Below, piece after piece: positions 10,070 to 19,821 of a DNA stretch of 64,000 bases. This DNA comes from Erigeron canadensis (lineage: Eukaryota; Streptophyta; Magnoliopsida; Asterales; Asteraceae). The translations under genes were made by a program, and so were the position numbers. The stretch spans positions 9,114,649-9,178,648 of the forward strand of contig NC_057763.1 of assembly GCF_010389155.1 (NCBI RefSeq). Direction: 5' to 3'. The stretch's first letter is position 1. The number at the start of each line of letters is the position of its first letter. Under the pieces are notes generated by a model that saw only the letters and a program-made list of their open reading frames with translations, did no database searches and had not been told where the DNA came from.

Positions 10070-10557
10070 GGGTAAAGTTATTTTGAGAACTTTTTTTTTT
10101 GCGAGAACTTTTGAGAACTTTTCAAATCAAGCCCAATCGATGATTATTTTTCTCATGAAAATTGTTTTTTGATTGTTTTCTGAATAACTTATATGTAATT
10201 TTGAAGTTTATAATTGTGTGGAGGCATGGATTATCATCCGTTATACAATTCTGTGGAGATTTGGATTCTTGATCACATGTGCACGAATATTGTTATGATT
10301 ACATGTGATCGACTTGCATACATGTGATCATAGCAATATTCATGCACATGTGATCAAGAATCCAAATCTTCACATAATTGTTTAATGGATGATAATCCAT
10401 GCCTCCACACAATTATAAACTTCAAAATTACACATAAGTTTTTCAGAAAATAATCAAAAAACAATTTTCATGTAAAAAATAATCATCGGTTGAGCTTGAT
10501 TTGAAAAGTTCTCAAAGGTTCTCGTAAAAAAAAAGGTTCTCAAAATTACTTTTCACT
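10070..10557. mobile_element. Foldback MITE, 488 bp, in LTR H
   Basis: Nearly the whole element is one inverted repeat: the left arm from about 10074 (AAAGTTATTTTGAGAAC) pairs with the right arm ending near 10553, with the centre near 10310. Internal landmarks such as ATGGATTATCATCC and CACATGTGATCAAGAATCC recur in reverse in the other arm. It is flanked by the 9-bp repeat ATGTATATA (10061-10069 and 10558-10566). A 9-bp duplication suggests the Mutator superfamily, but the flanks are AT microsatellite, so the duplication could be chance. No coding capacity. Confidence 0.8.
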
Positions 10558-11776
10558 ATGTATATATATATATACAAGAATTAAAATTGATATGGACATA
10601 TATATTTATATATAAGGATCAAATCTAGCATGGACATATGACTAAATATATATATATATATATATCTAAAAAGACTTTGAAAGGATTATATAAATTATAC
10701 ACTTGTATAACAATTATTAACGACTTATCGGACTTAACATATATTATAATGATATACCATATAAGTATATGACAAGATATAACATTACGAATGGAACATT
10801 ATTAAAAGAAGCATTTTTCATGGGCAATTTATAAGGACAATAAGACTATTATAAATATTATGACATTTGACGAGATATAATGGCATTTCCTAAGACACTA
10901 ATATAGGACATACACGAGTACAATTAAATCCAAGTTCTTACTGGGTGACTTGTGGACAATGTAGGACTTTTGGACAGATAGTGAGCTTGTTTCAGTATTT
11001 TTGACAGTTCGTGTTCCTGTTCGTTGATATAGGATATTTATACCTGTGCTGCTTTCAGGTGAGTTTCGTAGCCCCTCTCTTTACATGTTTTGGGGTGAAA
11101 AGTATACTTGTTCTTTTTAAACAGTTTTGTCGATTTCTGTTTATGTTCAGTATTGAGCCTGTGCGTATAGAGTTACTTATGCCATTTGACGTCCTTCTGT
11201 CTTGTTGTATGTATGTGATTATGTGTTTGTCGTTGTGCTTAATTGACGTGCTTTTTGTATGTATTGGAGATTTGAGACTTTGAGACTTTGGACTAAGGCA
11301 GGTACCGTAAGGCCAGACTTTGAGACATTGAGACATCAGACTTATAATGGCGTAACTCTGCTCGTTACATATTGAACTATTACTTGTTTAGACTTAAAAG
11401 AATCGACAAAAGACTTATTTCTTTGACTAGACTTTTGACATAAACCCTACGAACTCACCAACCTTTGTGTTGACACATTTTAGTATACTTTTTAGGTGCT
11501 CAGGCTAATCAGGGATAAAGACTGCTATGCTAGACTGGACTTCGGTGATTAGTGCTCCTTACTTATTGTCAGACTTTAAGGCTACATGCCTTGGATTATT
11601 TCTTTATGGACTTGGTTGTAATAAGCTATTTTAGCACTGTTATGACTTTGTACTCATGTTTTTGGGAATATATTTATTATATTCTATTTCATTTAGCAGT
11701 ATCTATAAAATTCCATGTCGTGTTGTACTTTTCATGACACCTCATGTTTCCGCCAACAGTAAGATGTTACAAAATA

Positions 11777-12250
11777 GCCCTTTATTACAACCTTGTTCAG
11801 GACAGTTACGAACTATATCTAAAAATGCAATCTACACATATATAACTCACTTGTATCTTAAGTCAAAGGATAAATAAAGTAACCATTTCACGAATTTCAT
11901 TTAATGACGCTGATCCATAAAATGAAAATTCGTTAAGTGGGGTAAGTCTAATATTCACCCTTTGAATATCATGTGAGTTAGGTACGATATCCACCATCTT
12001 CAAAATATTCCCTTAAATATTTTCACCAATCTCTCACAATTGTCTTAGTTTAATAATATTCCCATATAATTAATCGACAATGTACGTTTAAGAATATTCG
12101 ACTAATATTCATGGATCTAAGCATGGAAATATAGGACACAATTATTAAAAAATTAAATTACTTATACTGCGTATAAAAATTCATTTATTAAAATAATAAT
12201 TGTTTAACATCCTATTATCAAAATACCAACAACAGATTTACATGATATAA
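11777..12250 (-). other. 3' noncoding DNA of element G, right piece
   Basis: Untranslated sequence downstream of the RNase H stop of element G, interrupted by H on its left. Nothing further is recognised. Confidence 0.55.
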
Positions 12251-13305
12251 CTAGCAGTATTTAAGACCAATGCCCTCGACATGCTTATTGAACTTTCCTT
12301 TTGACAATGCCTTTGTAAAAGGATCCGCTAAGTTATAATCTGTGTGAACTTTGAGTAATTTGATTTCACGCGATTCGATTTGCTCACGAACGTAGTGATA
12401 TTTTCTTTGGTAATGTCTGGCACCTTTCTGAACCCCAGGTTCATTGGCAATGAAAATAGCTCCCGTATTTCGCACTTAGAATTTTCCATCTTAAATCTCC
12501 TCAAGATCTTATCTATATAAGCACTATGACTTAATCCAATTAACAGTTTACTTATATCTCTATAGATCTTGATTCCAAGAATGAATGCTACTTCAACCCA
12601 AGTAACATTACTCCTGCTAGCTTTGTGATATACACATGGCTCATAAGAATTTTGAGCAAAACCAAACATCTTGATTTCCTCATCAAATCTTTTATTCCAA
12701 CTCCTTGATGATTGCTTTAATCCATAAATGGACCTTCGAAGTTTGCACACTTTGTCAGGATGTTGTGGATCGACAAAATCTTCTGGTTGTACCATATAGA
12801 CTTCCTCGTCTAGAAAACCATTCAAGAAAGGGGTTTTGACATCCATTTGCCATATCTCATAGCTATAGTACGCCGCTATGGCTAAGATGATCATAATAGC
12901 TCTAATGTCCGCAACGGGAGAAAAAGTTTCCTCATAATCAACTCCATAAAGTTGAGTATAACCTTTCGCCACAAGAAGAGCTTTATAGGTGTGTACATTT
13001 TCATCCATGTCGATCTTCTTCTTGAAGATACATTTACACCCAACATTTGGTGGAAAATCAACCAAGCTCCAGACTTGATTATCTTTCATGGATTTCATTT
13101 CCGCATTCGCAGCTTCAAGCCATTTGTCAGATTCCGGATCCAATAATGCAACTTTGAAATAAGGAAGTTCATTCAAATCTCCTAATACGTGTTCTTTAGA
13201 TTCAATAATAAGATTTAACCTTTCACGAGCACGTATCGTCCTTGAGGACCTACAAATTGTTATCGCTTCATCTTCAACTTGTAGTTCACCTAGAGATTCA
13301 TCTCT
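12251..13305 (-). pseudogene. Copia reverse transcriptase/RNase H remnant (element G)
   Basis: Reading the minus strand from 13305: the copia RT start (W.EA...EM.SM..N..W.LVD.P), then [15 protein letters not shown] and DYEETFSPVA motifs, D.KT.FLNG.L.EEVYM.QP, and YGLKQS.R.WN. The segment carrying the catalytic YVDD is missing: the text jumps from SNVT to AFILGIKIYRD, a clean internal deletion. A second deletion removes most of RNase H, joining FKMENSK to the last 70 codons (NLADPFTKAL). Stops and shifts follow. The 5' end is cut by element 2. This copy can make neither RT nor RNase H. Confidence 0.85.
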
Positions 13306-14315
13306 TGTGAAATCCGTCACTTGATGGTTTAACCCACAAGTGTAGGATACAACAAGTCAAGTAAGCACTAGATAGGACTAGTATTACAATGAATATGAAT
13401 GAGACAAGTCAAGTAAGCACTAGATTGGACTAGTATTACAATAAATATAAATGCAAGAATGTATATATTAAGTAATACGTAATTTAAGCAATATAAAGAT
13501 AAGCAAGTAAAGTAAATGGTGAGACACAATGTAATTTTCAAGTGTATTTTATTTATTGATGTTAAGTAAAATACAAGGTTGTTGCGGAACTAAAATATTA
13601 CAAAGTAAGTATCTAAACATCCTTATAAATTACAAGTGATCTAATATTTGCAAAATAAACTCTTTTGATCGAAATATACTTAAAGTTGTGAAATATAACT
13701 GTTTAGATCGAGAGTATTTGAGCAAAGGCACCAAATTGCAAAAGTGTAATTTGGAAGAGGGAAATGACTTGGTATTTATAGGCAAAAAGAATAAATATAA
13801 TATTCTTTTTGCCGTACAAATATGGTTACATGCATTTAAGAAAACTACTTTAATTCCTTAAATGCATTGGTTAAAGTACAAGAATAAAGTCACTTGATAG
13901 TGACTTGTCTTCTAATTAACCAACCACCTTTACACGCTTGTAAGGCTTTTAACAAAGGACAAATAGATTGTCCGGGTAAAGGCATGTAAAGGCATAAAGT
14001 CAATTCCTCGTAATCAGTGTTTAGACTTGTAAGATCTAGAACACTGTCAAGGACTCCAGTCAGGAGATCTGGTAAGTCTGCCAGTGAGCTCCGCTATTTT
14101 TCAGACTTCTTCTTCAGACTTCACTCTTCGACTTCAGTGAGAATGTTCTTCAGTGGAAAGATCTTGACTGGAGTGAAGTCCAGTGAACAAATCTGGTGGA
14201 ATCCAGATTCCTGTACAAGTAAGTTGTTCACTGTTATTCACATAATTTCTGGACAAATCTTTAAAGGGCTCCAGTAATCATGTCTGGAGCGAGTCCAGTA
14301 AATCTGGACCTAACA
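13306..14315 (-). repeat. 3' LTR of element 2
   Basis: On the minus strand it runs from TGTTAGGTCCAG (14315) to ATTTCACA (13306), 1010 bp, very similar to the LTR at 505-1487. It carries the TATA box with the perfect hairpin (about 13775-13815) and CTGGA/TCCAG motifs in U3. A 52-bp unit is tandemly duplicated at 13352-13403 and 13404-13455; the element 1 LTR has a degenerate version. Confidence 0.87.
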
Positions 14316-14329
14316 AATTCCCCCTATTT
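14316..14329 (-). other. Polypurine tract of element 2
   Basis: The minus strand reads AAATAGGGGGAATT, identical to the tracts of elements 1 and B, immediately before the LTR. Confidence 0.85.
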
Positions 14330-14601
14330 GTTTAGAAATTATGCAAGGATTTTCAAGCTTTTATCTATACAAGTTTGTGCTTGAAAATTCCTTGAGATTT
14401 TGACTAAGTCTAAATTTTAGTTACTGGAGAACCACTTTATAGATCATCACTGTTCCCAGATTATACATTTTAGTTTACTAGACTTAATCTGTTCAAGTAC
14501 TTGTGAAAAGTAAAGTTTGCAGCTTATATATACAGACATCATCTGGATGAAAGTTACAACTTTACATCAAAATAAACAAAATACAAGTACAAAACAAAGA
14601 T

Positions 14602-15234
14602 TCAGGCCCTTCTCTTTTCAGCATGCCCAGATGGCTCTTCTGTGGCCTTCCTCTTTGAACCTGGAGATGGTGGTATAGTTAGTGCAGTCCTTAAACCCAA
14701 CTCCATCTCCATCAGTTCCTTCCTCATCCATTCCTTGCCAATCCTCTTCATAAAATATTTTACATATTGGGAAACATCTTTACCTCTGTAGGAAAGGCCA
14801 ATCTCTCTAAGTTCTGACCATCCAAATGCCCTTACTGAAGTGTTTGGTCTCTCATCAGTAAAGTTCCCTTCTCTGAAGAGTTTGACATGGAACTTTGAGA
14901 AATTATCATGATTTTTTGCCAGATGGATCTCAGCTCCCAGTATTAGTCGGACATCAGCTCTGAATCTTGACAAATGCTTGTACTTTTCTTTTGTCTGAGC
15001 CTTCCTAACCATGTCATCAACTTCCTTGGACAACTTTTTCTGCTCAACAACTTGTTGAACTTTTGCTTTATTGATTCTTTCTGAAGTGTTCAAGGGAATG
15101 AAGGTGCTAAGATCTGCATCTCTGGCAGCTTTTGTCTTTCTGGCTGGTGCCTTGGGCAAACCTTTGATTTTCTTTCTATATTCATTCTCCAGAGCAGTAG
15201 CATTAGTCCTTGCTTGATTTTGGAGATCTTTCAA
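14602..15234 (-). pseudogene. Accessory 3' ORF of element 2, C-terminal domain 2
   Basis: A 210-codon open stretch forms the end of the gene. It begins with a charged helical segment (KAPARKTKAARDADLSTF), then domain 2: KFHVKLFREG....ERPN.SVRAFGWSELREIG, and ends in the KRKATEE basic tail seen also at 2-217. I match domain 2 to B (2191-2481), D (18565-19326) and E (52993-53877) by the shared pattern of a beta-like stretch F.VKR.D/EG followed by S...F..L/M..D/ELREI. That homology is by eye and distant. There is no catalytic signature. The upstream frame is interrupted near 15297 by a stop. Confidence 0.68.
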
Positions 15235-15297
15235 TTCTTCTTTCCTTAGGGCAATGAGATCTAGTATGCTTACACCATCAATTTCAGAATCATAAAC

Positions 15298-17253
15298 TTA
15301 TTCTTTTTGAGCATACATGGATCGAATATAGACATCATCCAAGGCATCCAGACATTTCTTGAGCCTGGGATCATCCTTCATCTTTTTATAAACATCAATT
15401 TGAACGCCCAACATGCCAGCGTTATAAGAATCCAGAGTCCCATGCCTGGCCATATCTAACTGGTGAGCAACTAAGTCATCCTTCATATTTTTCTTGAAAA
15501 TTTCAATCATGATGCACTCTTGCTCCAGTCTTTTTGCCTTGGCCTCATCAGCAGATACATATTCTTTTTCTGCTTCAACTCCAACTTCTTCAGTTACTTC
15601 ACCAGAAACCACATACTTTCTTCTAATCTTTTTCATTATGGTTGGAATGTCTGGGAATTCTTCAAACACTGTCTCATTGGCATCAGTACCAGCAGCCTCT
15701 TCTTCAACCTGAACACGGCGTTAGTACCAATGACATCTGTTCCAATCACCTTCTTCCAGACTTCGATTTTTCTCTGAAGATCACCAGCTTTTTCTTTGGA
15801 ACTTTTCCCCCTTCGAAGCATCTCCAGACTGAAGATGATTCAACACCTGGTCTAGTTTATGTCTGTCAGCAGAATCAAAGGTTCTACCAGACACTGGAGA
15901 AATGTTGTTCACAGTGTTCCTCAACTGCATCACTTCCTTTTTGATTATTTCTAGATCCTGAGGAAACTGGTGAGGCAACTGGTTGTCAATCATCTTGATT
16001 ACTTCAGGCAGCAACCCACCACGAAGATTTTTGATGATTGTTTCAGAAACTTCTTCTGTTATTTCCTTCAGCATATCCCTCCTAAATTTTCGGACAACTT
16101 CATCACTGAGGGTGCTGACAACTGAATTCTTGTCAAGGGTTGGCTTTTTCTCCAGTTCATCAACCTTCCCAACTAACCTCTGGACGTCATCTGTCAGATC
16201 TGCCTAAGGTTTGACAACTTCAGCTTTTAAGGCAGTCTGAACAGATGCCAACAAATTCTCCTTCATTTCCTGGACTGCCACTTAGATATTTTCCGAATTA
16301 TGATTTGTGGCCAATACCAGTTCTTCTAGCTTTTCAAACACTAACTTCTCATTTCCAGCAAATATGTTCATTTCTGACTTAAGATTATTGGAAATTAAAG
16401 TTTTAAAGTCAGAAATAGCCTAAGAAGAAGACTGGAATAATCTTTCCAGGTCTGCCACCTTATCAAAAAGGCCTTGGACCTCGATTGAAGAAGAAGAGGA
16501 GAGACAACTGGAAGGATTGGTGATTCTGGTGATGGTAGATACTGGCAACACCCTTGTGATATTTTCGGTTGTTTGGGTGACTACCAGTGGTTCAGAAGGT
16601 TGAAGGAGTTGATTTTCTGGTGCACATGGTGATTCAGTAGTTGTTGTGGTTGGTGTTGTTGTTGTTTGTTCTAGTGGTGGGTTGGTGTATTTTATGGGGT
16701 TGGTGGTGTATTTCTGTAAGAATTGACTGGGAGACAAAATTAATAGTGCGATCAACTTCTTCTTCTCCCAAAAAACTCATGTTCACATCAAATTCATTGT
16801 CTTCAGACAGTGGAGAATCAACCATATCCCAATCTGGGCCGGTTCCACCTGCATGGTCCTCCACTTGTACATTCTCCTCCAATCTATTCAAATCAATCTG
16901 AGCACCCTGCTCCAGATTCTCTCTAACAACCTTCTCAGTTTGTTCTCCCTCAACTCCTTCCATAATCAATGACCCATCTACAGTCATAATGTCCCCACTT
17001 CCAGAAGTTCACACTGGTATTCTAGAGGTGAGTCTGATCCTCTTTCTTCTTCACCACTTCCTTCTACAAGAATTGTGGAGGTGGTTGCTTGTGGGTTTGC
17101 CTGATTAATATCTCCAGAATCCTGTTGGGAAGATTCTGGAAGAGATGAGACCAGAACTCCGTCTCTCCTAAGACGATGAGTTTTGTTCCTTGGTCTAGTG
17201 GGGTTAGGAGCTACCTGAGAAATGGGTAACACTCTTTCAACAGTGAGAACTTC
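15298..17253 (-). pseudogene. Accessory 3' ORF of element 2, middle region
   Basis: This is the central portion of the gene on the minus strand, split by stops and shifts into readable pieces (17253-16984, 16987-16634, 16755-16420, 16074-15781, 15669-15298). In order: a Ser/Pro-rich acidic linker, a Thr/Asn-rich stretch encoded by ACC/ACA runs, a segment rich in regularly spaced Leu/Val/Ile that looks coiled coil (the pattern LL.EV.K.ID and E..IIKKEV.QLR), then KKIRRKY and a charged helix. The same helix is in element B. The likely role is oligomerisation or a spacer between domains 1 and 2; this is inference. Confidence 0.6.
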
Positions 17254-17401
17254 CACTACAAAAAAAGAGGCCTTCAGAGACTGAAAAATCAATCGTTGTT
17301 GATTATTCAGTTACTGAAGCTTAATCATAGAAAGTACCAGCCTATAGAAAACAAGAAAATCAGTCTCTATTTTCAGTCTCTGAAGGCCTTTTTTTGTAGT
17401 G
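17254..17401. mobile_element. CACTA-like MITE, 148 bp
   Basis: The ends are CACTACAAAAAAAG at the left and the reverse complement CTTTTTTTGTAGTG at the right. The inverted repeats continue for about 30 bp through GGCCTTCAGAGACTGA. CACTAC ends are the hallmark of CACTA (CMC) transposons. The target duplication is weak, TC/TC rather than the usual 3 bp. It is inserted in the accessory ORF of element 2, splitting domain 1 from the linker. It encodes nothing itself. Confidence 0.82.
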
Positions 17402-18129
17402 TCAATGGGTTCCTCATTATTTTGAGGTTCACCTGCAGCCTCTTCTAATTCATCTGGTGATGATGCATTGGCTTCTTCTTCTTGTATTCTAAACTGGTAC
17501 AACATCACCGATGGAATGTCAACCTCAGCAGGAGATGAGGTTAACTGGTTAAGATCCCTCAGATATTCACATAATGAAAAATGAGTTGTATTTACAGTAT
17601 ACTCATTTTTTAAAGCCCTTCTGAAAATAATAGACAAAAATTGAATAAAGGGAATGAAGGCTTTCCTGCTCTTAACTTTAAATGTATCCACCAGATCGTT
17701 AAAGAATATATGGGAAAAATCCACCCTATACCCATGCCACAAACAATAGGCAATCTGGAGCTGCGTTTGATTAACCTGGTCTAAGCCTCCAAAACTGCCA
17801 CCCAAACATTCAACAAGGTGTGTGAAAAAGTATCTCCATGAATCAGTTAACCTGCTCATATAAACAGTACCCTTCCTGAGCAGCTGGCCATTCTCGTCCC
17901 CAATCTCAGTGTGCCCCATCAACCTGCACACTTCCCTGGTATTGATGCCAGAAGGGATTTCAACAGGCATCTCATTCTCATCAAAATAATTCATTCTCAG
18001 GGCATCTCTGAGAGAATCAACAATAATGGTGAAGTTCTTGGTGCCTTGTTTAAGTGTGTAGTGGATGGATTCATCAATTTCCACATACACGGCAGTGTAC
18101 CAGAACTTGTAGAAACGTGTTTTGATTCG
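17402..18129 (-). pseudogene. Accessory 3' ORF of element 2, domain 1
   Basis: Minus-strand reading gives about 225 residues of the N-terminal domain: FYKFWYTA.......I.Y....GT..FTI.VDSLR.ALRM, then CRLMGHTE, W.YFFTHLVECLGG..GGLDQVN..Q..IAYCLWHGYRVDFSHIFFNDLV and FIPFIQFLSIIFRRAL. The same layout (FW.tA, a short beta segment ending SlR..L, MGh/y, W+.l.h.i..cl, DQ.N, nF..yIf..L, y.RFl..i) is found in E at 50319-51041. Similar ORFs downstream of copia pol are common in asterid genomes and are sometimes auto-annotated as longin/synaptobrevin or xylulose kinase, labels I do not trust. The 5' end is cut by the LTR of element D; the MITE follows. Confidence 0.72.
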
Positions 18130-18387
18130 TGTTACGATGCGGAAGTAAGGTGATCAACAATGGTGGAAGTGTGTGTGTTACTGTGTGTTCTTGATAGAGA
18201 AAGGTCTGTGTGTGTGGAAAGCTTGATTGATTCAATGATGAAAAATGTTACAAGCTTACTAGTGTTTGAAGGCTTGTGGGGTATTTATACTCTAAGTATA
18301 TTACAAAAGCTTCCCCTCAACCTTATACAATATACACAAAATATAATGTTTAGAAATATAACTAAGCACTATTTTATATTTCTAACA
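18130..18387 (-). repeat. 3' LTR of element D
   Basis: A 258-bp LTR: on the minus strand TGTTAGAAATAT ... CATCGTAACA, with TATAAATACCCC (18289-18281) and a leader rich in ACACAC. The start, TATA context and CACCATTGTTGA segment match the LTRs of A and F, so these three are related. The tract TAAGGGGGAGAA precedes it. Confidence 0.83.
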
Positions 18388-18399
18388 TTCTCCCCCTTA
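18388..18399 (-). other. Polypurine tract of element D
   Basis: The minus strand reads TAAGGGGGAGAA directly before TGTTAG, as in A (5738-5749) and F (55831-55842). Confidence 0.85.
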
Positions 18400-18564
18400 G
18401 TTCTTGGTTGTCCATTATCACTTCCTTTGTTGTCTCCTTCTCTTGTTTGCTCGTCTTTGCTTGTTCTTTTTCTTCTTGTATCTTTGAGCAGCATTTGAGG
18501 TTGATGGCTTGTCGATCTTTGAACTCCAGAAGGCTCTCTTCTTGTAACTGTTCCATGTATCATT

Positions 18565-19821
18565 CTAATACTTCTTAGGAATGAAGTGCCAGTTATCACC
18601 TTTAGGACATTCATCCGGTAGCTTGATATTATCTTGGAAGTTCACAGGAGGAATGTTATGAGGACCACGTTCATGGCTAGGATTCCAAAGATTCCATGGA
18701 CCTGTCTTGGTATGAATGATTCCTTCTTTGGGCTTGGGAGTTCTTGTGACAATGAGATCTCTTATCCTTTGACGCATATCGAGAGTATCTCTGATACGTC
18801 TTATATGATCTTCTCTCTGAGACTTGATGTTTTCATCCTCTTCATTGTCAGAATCTTCATCTATTGCACTCAGAATGGATTGGCAATATTTCAAAGTAGC
18901 ATTTGAATATTTGGGAAACTCAGAGGCGCGAATGAAGATCTTTCTCTTAAGTCGATTGATGAAGATAAATCCATCCAAGTCTTCAATTGGATCTCCAATC
19001 TGAAAAGAATTTAGCTCATAACCTCCAGCTCTTTGGTTTGGTCTTGTGAGATTAATCCTGCTAGTTCTTCTCTCAAAGCCAATTTGAAAGTCATTAAACT
19101 CATAAAATCGAATCAAAGCTTGAATATGACTTTTCAATGTTTCATAGGCTAGGAGTTGATCTGGAGTCTTGATTATCAGATAAGCATACTGATTGTAGAG
19201 AAATAGGATGTCTGAGATTGGCATATGTTGAAAGGATTCTTCTTGAACAACATAGATATTACCATCAGCTCGGCGAACTTTGAATTGAACAAGTCTTATG
19301 TTGTGGTTTTTGAGAGGAGCAAACAACTAAAGGACTTAAGTGATTGGAATTTGAAACTGCTGATACCACCATTCAGCTCTCACAGAACTTTCTGCATTCA
19401 TTAGCTCCATGTATGCATCTCTTTGACCTTGATATCTGAATAGAAAGAATGCTCTTAATTGGTTCAAGGTCATGTTGAGTCTTTCATCTGATGAGCAATA
19501 GATTTGAAAGGCTCTTTCTTCAAGGTATCTTGTTCTGCATACAATCTCTTCAGGTCTAGTACTTAAATCCAAGATCTGTTCATAATTCTCAGCAAAGTAA
19601 CCCTCATTGATCTGCCAGATTTTATCTTTTGAGATCCTTGGGTGTCTAATTCCTTGACCAAGTTCATTTGGAGTCTCAAGATTATCTGTATTTCTGAGAT
19701 GATAGACTATCTCTTCAAAGATATCTTCTCCATATTCTTGCTGAGATTGAGAAATAGCTTCTCTATTTAGAGCATCATCAGGATTATCAGAATCAGAATC
19801 ATCATCAGTATCATTTCCTGG
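18565..19821 (-). pseudogene. Accessory 3' ORF of element D, domain 2
   Basis: About 415 codons with few breaks (stop between 19336 and 19326). It begins acidic (DTDDDSDSDNPDD), then a helical block with Y.E.I.DLSTRPEEIVCRTRYLEERAF and a Trp-Trp-Tyr motif (EWWYQQFQIP). Domain 2 follows: LKNHNIRLVQFKVRRADGNIYVV.EESFQHMPISDILFLYNQY, with a later strand-like run GFIFINRLKRKIFIRASEFPKYS. It ends in an acidic/basic helix and a short Trp-rich tail. D is the most complete domain 2 in the window and the best query. There is no known catalytic motif. The closest look-alikes I recall are uncharacterised ORFs after copia pol in asterids. Confidence 0.7.

Larger units (their letters stand above)
8458..11771 (+). 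repeat. Solo LTR H of a Ty3/gypsy element
   Basis: It starts TGTGACAACCGTC and ends GATGTTACA, and is flanked by the 5-bp duplication AAATA (8453-8457 and 11772-11776). No second LTR, primer site or coding region lies between, so it is a solo LTR of about 2.8 kb once the inner MITE (10070-10557) is subtracted. The TGTGACAACC start and the late motif CTTTCAGGTGAGTTTCGTAG resemble LTRs of Tekay-type chromoviruses; that lineage assignment is from memory. A TATA box is at 8868. About 20 dispersed ATCCGAAA-like boxes fill 9150-9765. Confidence 0.82.
7253..13305 (-). mobile_element. 3' part of Ty1/copia element G (minus strand), interrupted by H
   Basis: Reading the minus strand: a reverse transcriptase and RNase H remnant (13305-12251), 3' noncoding DNA (12250-11777, continuing 8452-8058 after the insert), a polypurine tract and a 3' LTR (8057-7253). 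It is a different copia family from the SIRE-like ones, judged by its RT sequence and its LTR beginning TGTTGGAG. A solo LTR (H) is inserted at 8458-11771, and element 2 interrupts pol at 13306. The flank GTTTA (7248-7252) would be the target duplication. Confidence 0.82.
13306..18129 (-). mobile_element. 3' half of SIRE-like Ty1/copia element 2
   Basis: Minus strand, right to left: accessory 3' ORF (18129-14602), 3' untranslated DNA, polypurine tract, 3' LTR (14315-13306). It is closely related to element 1. Its left edge lies in element G pol (flank AGAGA on the minus strand), and its right side is cut inside the ORF by the LTR of element D. The 5' LTR, gag and pol are not in the window. 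A CACTA-like MITE sits within the ORF. Confidence 0.83.

Noticed and set aside
17402..18129. Longin/synaptobrevin or xylulose kinase identity for domain 1
   Set aside because: Such labels circulate for similar plant ORFs, but no kinase or longin signature can be read here.
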